Below are positions 42,959-50,388 of a stretch of DNA of 64,000 bases, one piece after another; the stretch's first letter is position 1, and every line of letters starts with the position of its first letter. A program made the translations under genes and the position numbers. This DNA comes from Flavobacterium anhuiense (GTDB lineage: Bacteria > Bacteroidota > Bacteroidia > Flavobacteriales > Flavobacteriaceae), in the NCBI RefSeq assembly GCF_004151235.1, contig NZ_JUIV01000021.1:21092-85091 (forward strand), written 5' to 3'. Below the pieces are notes generated by a model. The model was not told the DNA's origin and did no database searches. It saw nothing but the letters and a program-made list of their open reading frames with translations.

Positions 42959-43396
42959 ATGGAAAAATTAATATTTAATACTGAGATAAAGGCTTCTAAA
43001 GAAAAAATTTGGAAAGTCTTATGGGATGATGAAACTTACCGAAAGTGGACAAGCGCTTTTTGTGAAGGAAGTTACGCTGAATCGAATTGGAACGAAGGGG
43101 ATAAAATTTATTTTCTAGGACCTGGAGGAACAGGGATGAATAGCCTTATTGAGACTAAAATTCCAAACGAATATATGGCTTTTAAGCATCTTGGCGAAAT
43201 CAAAGATTTTAAAGAAGTGCCGCCAAATGAGGAAACGGAAAAATGGAGTGGTTCTATGGAAACATACAGACTGACTCAAAAAGGAGATGTTGTAGATCTT
43301 TATGTTGAGGTAGATGTGATTGAAAAACATATTGATTATTTCAAGGATGCCTTTCCAAAAGCGGTAGAATTGATTAAAGAATTGTCAGAGAAGTAA
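42959..43396 (+). CDS. SRPBCC (AHSA1-like) family protein, second
   Basis: 145 residues from the ATG at 42959; a longer frame to 42848 runs through the VOC gene and is not used. It opens KLIFNTEIKASKEKIWKVLW, followed by DETYRKWTSAFCEGSYAE and the late FKDAFPKAVELIKELSEK. Same fold as the gene at 42018 but more distant from it than the two VOC genes are from each other. It probably shares a transcript with the preceding VOC gene. Confidence 0.88.
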   Translation: MEKLIFNTEIKASKEKIWKVLWDDETYRKWTSAFCEGSYAESNWNEGDKIYFLGPGGTGMNSLIETKIPNEYMAFKHLGEIKDFKEVPPNEETEKWSGSMETYRLTQKGDVVDLYVEVDVIEKHIDYFKDAFPKAVELIKELSEK

Positions 43397-43490
43397 AGCT
43401 AGAAGAGAGAGAAAAAAAAAGAGAAAAGAGAATAGAAGAAAGAGAATTTACAATTTACAACTGATAATTAACAATTAAAAACAAAATATC
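43397..43490. repeat. Low-complexity AGAGAAAAGAG / CAATTTACAA spacer
   Basis: This gap holds purine words (AGAGAGA, AGAGAAAAGAGAATAGAAG) followed by ATTTACAATTTACAAC and TAACAATTAAAA. Both word types look repeat-derived. No gene seen. Confidence 0.4.
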
Positions 43491-43928
43491 ATGGCAACAG
43501 CAGTAAATCCATATTTAATGTTTAACGGAACTTGCGAAGCAGCATTTCTGTTTTACAAATCAGTTTTTGGCGGAGATTTTCCGTATATCGGAAAATTTAA
43601 AGATGCTCCAGCAGAAGAAGGGGAAGTGCTTTCTGAAGAAGCTCAAAATCGAATCATGCACGTATCGCTTCCAATCGGAAGCAGTATTTTAATGGGAAGC
43701 GACACGCATCCAAGATACGGCGATGTCGGTTTTGGCGATAATTTTTCGGTTTCTGTTAATGCAGAAAGCAGAGAAGAAGCAGATAAAATCTTCAACGGAC
43801 TTTCAGCAGGAGGAAAAGTAGAAATGCCGATGAATGACACTTTCTGGGGATCTTATTTTGGAATGTTTAAAGATAAATTCGGCATCAACTGGATGGTGAG
43901 TTTTGATAAAAACGAAGGAATGAAATAA
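43491..43928 (+). CDS. PhnB-like VOC family protein
   Basis: 145 residues. The start NPYLMFNGTCEAAFLFYKSVFGG in two parts (NPYLMFNGTCEAA, FYKSVFGGDFP) and the end GSYFGMFKDKFGINWMVSFD are those of the PhnB/YjdN branch of the VOC superfamily. It lies last in the five-gene VOC/SRPBCC series, before a terminator. It is of a different branch from the two VOC paralogs upstream. The substrate is not known. Confidence 0.92.
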   Translation: MATAVNPYLMFNGTCEAAFLFYKSVFGGDFPYIGKFKDAPAEEGEVLSEEAQNRIMHVSLPIGSSILMGSDTHPRYGDVGFGDNFSVSVNAESREEADKIFNGLSAGGKVEMPMNDTFWGSYFGMFKDKFGINWMVSFDKNEGMK

Positions 43929-43980
43929 CATAAAAGTTACGTTATTTTAATAGCGGGACATAATTGTTAAATTACTTTAA

Positions 43981-44007
43981 AAAGCACATGAAAATGTGCT
44001 TTTTTGT
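43981..44007 (+). terminator. Rho-independent terminator ending the VOC/SRPBCC cluster
   Basis: Stem AAAGCACAT / ATGTGCTTT with a GAAA loop and a T run. It overlaps an in-frame upstream start of serB, which argues for the later serB ATG. Confidence 0.88.
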
Positions 44008-44084
44008 TTCAAAAAAACAAAGATTATTCTTTTTTATCAACAAGAGATTGCCGATTTTTGTCGCTTCATAATCAAGAAAGAAAA

Positions 44085-45314
44085 ATGGCAGCAGAAGACA
44101 AAGAAATAATCTTATTAAAAGTTTCTGGACACGATAAAATTGGAGTTACAGCAGGATTAACAGCTGTATTGGCAGCATACGACGCTAATATTTTAGATAT
44201 CGGGCAAGCTGATATTCATGACACGCTTTCTTTAGGAATTTTGTTCGAAATTGCTGCAGGTTCTTCATCCGCACCCGTTTTAAAAGATCTTTTGTTTAAA
44301 GCATACGAATTGGAAATCAAAGTAAAATTTATTCCGATTTCTATTGAAGATTATGAAACGTGGGTAAAATCACAATCAAAACAGCGTTATATCATCAATA
44401 TTTTGGGCGAAAAACTGGCGGCTTCACAATTGTCTGCGGTGACTCAAATATTGTCAGATCAAAATTTAAATATCGATTCTATTATCCGATTAACAGGAAG
44501 AACTTCTGTTGTAGAAAAAGAAGAATATCCGCGTTCTTGTATTCAATTGTCTGTTACAGGCGAAATCGTAAACAAGATCATCATGACGGCAAGTTTTATG
44601 GAAATTTCCAGAACACTAAACGTTGACATCTCATTCCAAGAAGATAATATTTACAGAAGAAACCGCCGTTTGGTTTGCTTCGATATGGATTCGACTTTAA
44701 TTCAAACCGAAGTAATCGATGAGCTTGCAGAATTAAATGGAGTAGGAGATCAAGTGCGAGCTATTACAGAGTCGGCTATGAACGGTGAAATTGATTTCAA
44801 CGAAAGTTTCAAAAAGCGTATGGCGCTTCTGGAAGGTTTAAGCGAAGAGGTTTTGCAAAATGTTGCTGTCAATTTGCCTATAACACAAGGAGCACATCGT
44901 TTGATGAAAGCTTTAAAATACTATGGTTATAAAACTGCAATTCTTTCTGGAGGATTTACTTATTTTGGAGAATATCTTCAAAAAGAATTAGGAATAGACT
45001 ACGTTCACGCCAATCAATTAGAGATAAAAGATGGCAAACTAACCGGTAAATATATTGGTGATATCGTAGACGGTCAGAAAAAAGCAGAATATTTAAAAGC
45101 AATCGCCGAAAAAGAAGGGATTCACATTAACCAAACCATCGCAGTTGGAGACGGAGCAAACGATTTGCCAATGCTAAACTTAGCTGGTCTAGGAATTGCT
45201 TTCCATGCCAAACCAAAAGTAAAAGAAAGCGCCTCAACTTCAATTTCAAGTTTAGGTCTTGATGGTGTTTTATACTTATTAGGATATCACGATAGATATA
45301 TCGATATGATGTAA
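44085..45314 (+). CDS. serB: Phosphoserine phosphatase with N-terminal ACT domains
   Basis: 409 residues from the ATG at 44085; the frame is open to 44004 but that part overlaps a terminator. Two ACT-like domains (about 5-85 and 95-185) precede the HAD phosphatase. HAD motif I is FDMDSTLIQTEVIDEL with nucleophile Asp near 199; later AILSGGFTYFGE and VGDGANDLPML. It makes L-serine from phosphoserine; the ACT part probably gives serine feedback. The REP-like element and a terminator follow. Confidence 0.95.
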   Translation: MAAEDKEIILLKVSGHDKIGVTAGLTAVLAAYDANILDIGQADIHDTLSLGILFEIAAGSSSAPVLKDLLFKAYELEIKVKFIPISIEDYETWVKSQSKQRYIINILGEKLAASQLSAVTQILSDQNLNIDSIIRLTGRTSVVEKEEYPRSCIQLSVTGEIVNKIIMTASFMEISRTLNVDISFQEDNIYRRNRRLVCFDMDSTLIQTEVIDELAELNGVGDQVRAITESAMNGEIDFNESFKKRMALLEGLSEEVLQNVAVNLPITQGAHRLMKALKYYGYKTAILSGGFTYFGEYLQKELGIDYVHANQLEIKDGKLTGKYIGDIVDGQKKAEYLKAIAEKEGIHINQTIAVGDGANDLPMLNLAGLGIAFHAKPKVKESASTSISSLGLDGVLYLLGYHDRYIDMM

Positions 45315-45323
45315 TTCACAATC

Positions 45324-45389
45324 TGTCACCCTGAGCGAAGTCGAAGGGCTTTCATATAGAAAAGGTCTTCGACTTCGCTCAGCCTGACA
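45324..45389. repeat. REP-like inverted repeat with CTTCGACTTCGCTCAG arms
   Basis: Left arm 45324-45346 (TGTCACCCTGAGCGAAGTCG plus AAG) and right arm 45367-45389 (CTTCGACTTCGCTCAGCCTG plus ACA) match at 21 of 23 positions as inverted copies around a 20-nt centre. The sequence is more GC-rich than its surroundings. It lies 9 bp after serB. A second word set, TTATTTCGACAAAGGAGAAATAG (two parts: 45412-45424, 45425-45434), follows at once. Confidence 0.8.
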
Positions 45390-45467
45390 AAGTAAATTTA
45401 TCTATTTTATGTTATTTCGACAAAGGAGAAATAGCATCCGGAATTCGACAATCAAAATAAAAAAAAA

Positions 45468-45508
45468 CAAACCTCAGTCTTTGTAATAAAGAAGCTGAGG
45501 TTTTTTAT
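45468..45508. terminator. Bidirectional terminator between serB and the frameshifted gene
   Basis: Stem AACCTCAG / CTGAGGTT with A run before and T run after, so it can end transcription from both sides. The rest of the 300-bp gap holds the REP-like element. Confidence 0.75.
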
Positions 45509-45620
45509 ATGGACATGTCCCGCATGCCGAATAGGATTATCCGTTGCAATCTTTTTATTTTTAAAGAAAAAATAAAAAGGATTTCCATCTCTATCCCTCA
45601 TGTTAGTGGAATTAATATTT

Positions 45621-46132
45621 TTAAAAATTATAGAGTTTATTAGATTCTCTAAATTTACAAATGGAAGTGTAAATATCTTCGTTTTTTCCTTTAACTAAAC
45701 TTAGTTCTGTTTTTGTAGAGATTTCCTCAGGACCTGGTAGTTTAAATAAAATTTTAGCGAGAAATCCGTCAAGCTGTGCGGCATATTCATTTTTATCTTT
45801 CAAAATAAAGTTTACATACGTATTCCCTCTAATTGAAATTATGCCTAATTTGTCAATATTACGCCAATAGATTTTAATGTCGTTTATGTGATCAAAGAAA
45901 TATTCTTCGGTTAACTCAATTGCAGATTCCTTTTTTAAGTTTCGGTATAAATTTTTAACTGTTTTTTTATGTTATTCCTTGCTAAAAAAAACAGGAAAAA
46001 AGCTAAGATAATTCCGAAAGGTTGGTTATTGCTAAATAAAGTTAGTAGAATCAGTGAAATGCAACTAATTAAAAAAATAATTGAATCAAGCCATAATTTA
46101 ATAGAATAATATGGATAGAGAAGATTTCTCAT
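45621..46132 (-). pseudogene. Frameshifted membrane protein, STM3941-like
   Basis: Two frames cover this gene. The first, from ATG 46132, has two membrane segments and ends in NNIKKQLKIYTET then stop. The second has no ATG near its beginning, but is open back to a run of seven A (minus strand, 45962-45968) and reads KNLYRNLKKESAIELTEEYF onward, then WRNIDKLGIISIRGN and the end SNKLYNF. Adding one A to the run fuses them into one 170-residue protein with membrane segments followed by a soluble domain, similar to STM3941-type proteins as I remember them. It may be a real mutation, slippage site or read error. It follows the 80-residue gene by 2 bp. Confidence 0.65.
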
Positions 46133-46134
46133 AA

Positions 46135-46377
46135 TTACTCCCTCGATTCCAACTCTCTCTTTATTTCCTTCAAATTCTTCAAATTCAAGAAAAGAATAGG
46201 CAATAAAGCAATTGGAACAACACTCATGGCGCTAAAACCTTTCATAAAAATGATAAATATATTAAGGATGAATAGCATAAAAAGCACAACGCAAAATACG
46301 GTATTCACGGTTTTTAGTGTTTTCTGATTTTTAATCAGTTCTTCAGTGGTCATTTCGCTGAATTTTGTTTCTTTCAT
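46135..46377 (-). CDS. Small two-helix membrane protein
   Basis: 80 residues; a polar start with SEMTTEELIKNQKTLKTVN, two membrane segments (about 24-46 and 50-65) separated by MKGFSAMSV, and a charged tail KEIKRELESRE. Similar small proteins in Bacteroidota have sometimes been named redox-active disulfide protein 2, but this one has a single Cys, so that name would mislead. It lies 13 bp after the GH3 gene and 2 bp before the frameshifted gene. Function unknown. Confidence 0.65.
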   Translation of the reverse strand: MKETKFSEMTTEELIKNQKTLKTVNTVFCVVLFMLFILNIFIIFMKGFSAMSVVPIALLPILFLNLKNLKEIKRELESRE

Positions 46378-46390
46378 TTTATAAGTTGTT

Positions 46391-47902
46391 TTAGCACATT
46401 TCTTTCAATTGTTCCAAATAATCTCTCTGATTCGAAAGTCTCGGAATCTTATGCTGACCGCCCAATTTATCTCTTTCCTTTAGCCAGTCATAAAATAGGT
46501 TCTCTCTGGCAACATTAACCACCAAAGGATTTAAAGTCATATTGTTGTAGCGTTTCGCTTCGTAGTCAGAATTTAGGGTTTGCAAGGTTTCGTCCAGAAC
46601 TTTTTGGAAAAGACCTACATCAGCAGGATTTTTCTTGAATTCGATCATCCATTCATGTGCACCTTTTTCTTTGTCATGCATAAAAATCGGAGCAACAGTA
46701 TAATCAATAACTTCTGTTTGAGTAATCTGACACGCTTTTGCAATGGCCTGATCGGTATTTTCAACCATTAATTCCTCGCCAAAAACATTAATATGATGTT
46801 TGGTTCTTCCCGTTACTCTAATTCTGTACGGATTTAATGAAGTAAAACGAACTGTATCGCCAATTAAATAACGCCACAAACCAGAATTTGTAGTAATAAC
46901 AATAGCATAATTTTTATTCAATTCAACATCTGCCAGACGAACCACCTTTTGATTTGGGGTTCCAAAAGTATCCATTGGAATAAATTCGTAGAAAATCCCA
47001 TAATCCAGCATCAATAATAAGTCACTTGAATTATTCAAATCCTGAATCGCAAAGAAGCCTTCAGAGGCATTGTATATTTCGTAATATCTAAAATCTTTGC
47101 TTGGCAATAGTTTTTTGTATTGTTCCCTATATGGAGAAAAACTTACGCCTCCGTGAAAATAAACTTCCAGATTTGGCCAAAGCTCTAATAAGCTTTGTTT
47201 GCCTGTATTTTCAAGAACTTTATTCATTAAAACCAACATCCAAGATGGAACTCCTGCAAAACTGGTTACATTTTCATTTTTAGTTTCGTTGATAATAGCT
47301 GCAATTTTCGTTTCCCATTCGCTCATTAACGAAGTTTTGCTACTTGGCGTACTGCTGAACTCTGCCCAAATAGGCATGTTTTCAATCAAAATTGCCGATA
47401 AATCTCCAAAGAAAGTATTGTTGTTTTCATAAATTTGAGAACTTCCGCCCAAGCGAAGACTTTTTCCCAAAAACAATTCAGAATCTTCATTATTGTTCAA
47501 ATAAAGACACAAAAGATCTTTGCTGCCTTTATAATGGCAATCTTCTAGAGCTTCGTTACTTACTGGAATAAATTTGCTTTTGGCATTTGTAGTTCCACTT
47601 GATTTGGCAAACCATTTAATAGGTGTTTCCCAAAAAACATTTTGTTCGCCCAAACGTGTGCGCTCAATAAGCGGCTGCAATTCTTCGTAAGTTGCAATTG
47701 GAACCCTTTCTGCAAAAGTTTGATAGGAATTTATAGACGAGAATTCATATTTTTTTCCAATAACTGTATTTTCAGATGCCGTCAATAAGTTGTGCAATAA
47801 TTCTTCCTGAACTTCATTAGGGTATTTTAAAAAAAGCTCTATTTGGTGAATCCTTTGTTTTAGGACCCAAGATGCAAACGAATTGATAATAGATAAAGGC
47901 AT
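46391..47902 (-). CDS. GH3 auxin-responsive promoter family protein (acyl-adenylating type)
   Basis: 503 residues of the GH3 branch of the ANL adenylating fold. Motifs: WFAKSSGTTNAKSKFIPVS (nucleotide-binding loop), VTSFAGVPSWMLVL, YEIYNASEGFFAIQDL, and WRYLIGDTVRFTS before the C-terminal domain with HHINVFGEELMVENTDQAI. In plants GH3 joins amino acids to hormones; bacterial GH3 substrates are unknown. It starts 240 bp from the divergent DUF2797 gene and probably heads the three-gene minus-strand unit. Confidence 0.9.
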   Translation of the reverse strand: MPLSIINSFASWVLKQRIHQIELFLKYPNEVQEELLHNLLTASENTVIGKKYEFSSINSYQTFAERVPIATYEELQPLIERTRLGEQNVFWETPIKWFAKSSGTTNAKSKFIPVSNEALEDCHYKGSKDLLCLYLNNNEDSELFLGKSLRLGGSSQIYENNNTFFGDLSAILIENMPIWAEFSSTPSSKTSLMSEWETKIAAIINETKNENVTSFAGVPSWMLVLMNKVLENTGKQSLLELWPNLEVYFHGGVSFSPYREQYKKLLPSKDFRYYEIYNASEGFFAIQDLNNSSDLLLMLDYGIFYEFIPMDTFGTPNQKVVRLADVELNKNYAIVITTNSGLWRYLIGDTVRFTSLNPYRIRVTGRTKHHINVFGEELMVENTDQAIAKACQITQTEVIDYTVAPIFMHDKEKGAHEWMIEFKKNPADVGLFQKVLDETLQTLNSDYEAKRYNNMTLNPLVVNVARENLFYDWLKERDKLGGQHKIPRLSNQRDYLEQLKEMC

Positions 47903-47973
47903 GAATCTGTTTTTTAGTTAACTGATTTTAGGTTTTAAATCTCACAATCTTTGTAAAACAAAAAACTTAAAAT

Positions 47974-48003
47974 TTGAATATCGAGAGACAAATAGTAACT
48001 TTG
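47974..48003 (+). promoter_or_regulatory. Promoter-like site with long leader before DUF2797
   Basis: TTG (47974-47976), 19-nt spacer, TAACTTTG (47996-48003): an exact match to the Bacteroidota pattern. Transcription would start near 48010, leaving a leader of about 130 nt before the DUF2797 ATG at 48144. No small gene was found in that leader. Confidence 0.5.
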
Positions 48004-48143
48004 TCTTCATATCAAAAATAGTATTTTTTTGTAAAAAACAATTCGATTTGTAGCAAAGATTCTATCTAAAAAGTCGAATTTTAACACAAAAAACTTTAAA
48101 TCTTTTGATGGATCTAAATCAGCAATTATAAATAAAAATACGA

Positions 48144-48938
48144 ATGCAATATCAAGGCGTACTGACAAAAATGCAAACTGAACTTGGAAGTCCAATTCAA
48201 TATTATTTGGTTTTCGAAGATAGTTTCTTAAATGTGAATCAATTATTAGACAAAGAAATTGAAATCAATTTTGTAGGCTGTCAATGCTTGAATTGCGGTA
48301 AAGAGAAAAAAATATACCGACAAGGTTTTTGTTACGAATGTTTTTATTCGAGTCCGGCTGTAGGAGATTGGATTATGAGGCCAGAATTGAGTACAGCGCA
48401 TTTAGGAATTGCAGACCGAGATTTAGAGTACGAATCAAAAGCACAGCTACAGCCTCACATTGTTTATCTAGCTTCGGCTTGTGAAATAAAAGTTGGTGTA
48501 ACCCGTAAGTCTCAGGTTCCAACCCGTTGGATTGATCAAGGTGCTTCTCAAGCCATTGCCATTGTTGAGGTTCCGAACCGATATTTGGCTGGAATAACAG
48601 AGGTGGCGCTAAAAGATCATTATACAGACAAAACCAATTGGAGAAAAATGCTCCAGAATTCTGTTGAAACTTTTGATCTAATTGCAGAAAAAGCTAAAAT
48701 AGAAAGTTTAATTCCAGCTGAAGTTAAAGATTATTTTTATGCTCAAAAAAATGATGTGTACGAACTTCAATATCCAGTTTTGAGCTATCCTGCAAAAGTG
48801 AATAGTTTAAACTTAGATAAGACACCTTCTTTCAGTGGAAAATTAACTGGAATTAAAGGCCAGTACTTATTATTTGAAAATGGAACAGTTTTTAATGTTC
48901 GAGGTTCCGAAGGTTATGTGGTTACTATAGACGTCTAG
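48144..48938 (+). CDS. DUF2797 family protein with zinc ribbon
   Basis: 264 residues. A zinc-ribbon-like Cys set is at CQCLNCGKEKK and GFCYECFYSSP. A central part (about 107-170) reads VYLASACEIKVGVTRKSQVP, RWIDQGAS and ITEVALKDHYTDKTNW. The spacing of VYLA, KVGVT, RW and a Glu before LK recalls GIY-YIG folds of the T5orf172 type, though the first Gly is missing. That link is my inference. A C-terminal beta-rich domain follows. The function is unknown; nucleic-acid binding is plausible. Confidence 0.82.
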   Translation: MQYQGVLTKMQTELGSPIQYYLVFEDSFLNVNQLLDKEIEINFVGCQCLNCGKEKKIYRQGFCYECFYSSPAVGDWIMRPELSTAHLGIADRDLEYESKAQLQPHIVYLASACEIKVGVTRKSQVPTRWIDQGASQAIAIVEVPNRYLAGITEVALKDHYTDKTNWRKMLQNSVETFDLIAEKAKIESLIPAEVKDYFYAQKNDVYELQYPVLSYPAKVNSLNLDKTPSFSGKLTGIKGQYLLFENGTVFNVRGSEGYVVTIDV

Positions 48939-49182
48939 GTTTATTGGGAATATGTCGATATTTTTTACGTAACTATCTATTAATTTGTTGGTTAAGTTAA
49001 TATTTGTTGTAATTTTAACTTAATTCCAAAAACAAAAAATGTAAATATTGATACATTTGATTACAATTTTGTAACAAATGCTTATTGGAAGAATTTATTT
49101 TTAGAAAATAAAAGAGGGTAGCTTTGATGTTGCTCTATTTCTAAAATTAATTAAGATTTATAATTCGTAAATTATTCCACAA

Positions 49183-50265
49183 ATGAGTGTTCTAAATAAA
49201 TTAAATGTGCACAGACGTAGCATAATGCGGAGTCTCACAAAGAATGTTGGGAAGGCAAATATGCAGGACGATTTTATTTTGGTCGATAAGAACGAAATAA
49301 AAAAAGTTCTTATTTGCAGACCAAACGGAAGGTTAGGAAACCTCTTATTGATTACGCCACTCGTTCAGGAAGTGTCTGAAATGTTTCCAAATTGTAAAAT
49401 TGATTTATTTGTAAAGGGTACATTAGCTCCCATTATTTTTGAAAAATATGATAGCGTCGATAAAATAATTCATTTGCCCAAAAAGCCTTTCAAAAGTTTA
49501 GTGGAATACTCAAAAGTTTGGATTTCATTAAAAAAAGCACACTACGATCTCGCAATTAATGTAGATCAAAACTCCTCTTCGGGCCGATTGGCGGTTCAAT
49601 TTTCAAATGCAAAATATAAGTTTTTTGGAGATTCCATCGATGAGCCTGCAGAACAAAAGAATGATTTTGAACACATTGCAAAATATCCAGTTTATAATTT
49701 TCGAAATTTTTTATCAAAACTTAGGTTGCCAACAAACAGCAATAAAATAATTGCGCCTATAGATCTCAAATTATCAGCTTCTGAAATTACAGAAGGTAGA
49801 AAAAAACTAAAAGAAATTACAGACAACGATAAAAAAACAATCTGCATTTTTACTTACGCGACAGGAGCAAAATGTCTTTCGGAAGAGTGGTGGGAAAAAT
49901 TTTATTCTCAGCTTACTGCAGAATATAAAGATTATAATATTATTGAAATTCTGCCGGTAGAAAACGTATCGCAAATCGGGTTTAAGGCACCATCATTTTA
50001 TAGTAAAGATATTCGCGAAATAGGATCTGTTATTGCAAATACGGAGTTGTTTATTGGTGCAGACAGTGGCATTATGCACTTGTCGAGTGCGGTACATACA
50101 CCAACTATTGGGCTGTTTTCCGTATCAAATTTGAAAAAATATGAGCCGTACGATAATTGCAGCATTGGGATAGATGTAAATCTCTACACCAAAAAGAAAT
50201 ACATAAAAACGATAAATACTATTTTGAATAACGGCAGATTGAATGGTTTATCAAAAGCAATATAA
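49183..50265 (+). CDS. Glycosyltransferase family 9 (heptosyltransferase-like)
   Basis: 360 residues of GT-B fold: N-terminal LICRPNGRLGNLLLITPLV (donor or acceptor loop), middle DLAINVDQNSSSGRL, and C-terminal ELFIGADSGIMHLSSAVHTP with the conserved D-SG-HL-A pattern of ADP-heptose LPS heptosyltransferases. It probably adds a sugar to lipopolysaccharide core or a glycan. It stands alone, with a 244-bp gap upstream in which no gene was seen and a strong terminator after it. Confidence 0.92.
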   Translation: MSVLNKLNVHRRSIMRSLTKNVGKANMQDDFILVDKNEIKKVLICRPNGRLGNLLLITPLVQEVSEMFPNCKIDLFVKGTLAPIIFEKYDSVDKIIHLPKKPFKSLVEYSKVWISLKKAHYDLAINVDQNSSSGRLAVQFSNAKYKFFGDSIDEPAEQKNDFEHIAKYPVYNFRNFLSKLRLPTNSNKIIAPIDLKLSASEITEGRKKLKEITDNDKKTICIFTYATGAKCLSEEWWEKFYSQLTAEYKDYNIIEILPVENVSQIGFKAPSFYSKDIREIGSVIANTELFIGADSGIMHLSSAVHTPTIGLFSVSNLKKYEPYDNCSIGIDVNLYTKKKYIKTINTILNNGRLNGLSKAI

Positions 50266-50271
50266 AAACAA

Positions 50272-50306
50272 AAAATCCTGTTCAAAATGAACAGGATTTT
50301 TTTTTA
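50272..50306 (+). terminator. Rho-independent terminator after glycosyltransferase 9
   Basis: Stem AAATCCTGTTCA / TGAACAGGATTT with a 3-nt loop, followed by seven or more T. Confidence 0.88.
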
Positions 50307-50388
50307 AGATTCTAAGATTCTAAGGTGCTAAGTTTTTTTAGCTTTGAGAAACTCAGAAACTTAGAACCTTAGCATCTCAGCAGCTCAA
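50304..50388. repeat. Facing octamer arrays between glycosyltransferase and asmA
   Basis: The left block (50306-50332) read on the minus strand is CTTAGCAC, CTTAGAAT, CTTAGAAT, CTT. The right block on the plus strand is CTCAGAAA, CTTAGAAC, CTTAGCAT, CTCAGCAG, CTCAA. The two face each other across a short T-rich centre and could form an imperfect hairpin. The array ends at the AsmA stop. Confidence 0.72.

Noticed and set aside
44360..44626. An 88-residue plus-strand frame inside serB
   Set aside because: It is out of frame within the ACT region of serB, which has intact motifs in its own frame.
48939..49182. A possible RNA gene in the gap before glycosyltransferase 9
   Set aside because: It is AT-rich with no stable stem or promoter pair that I could support.
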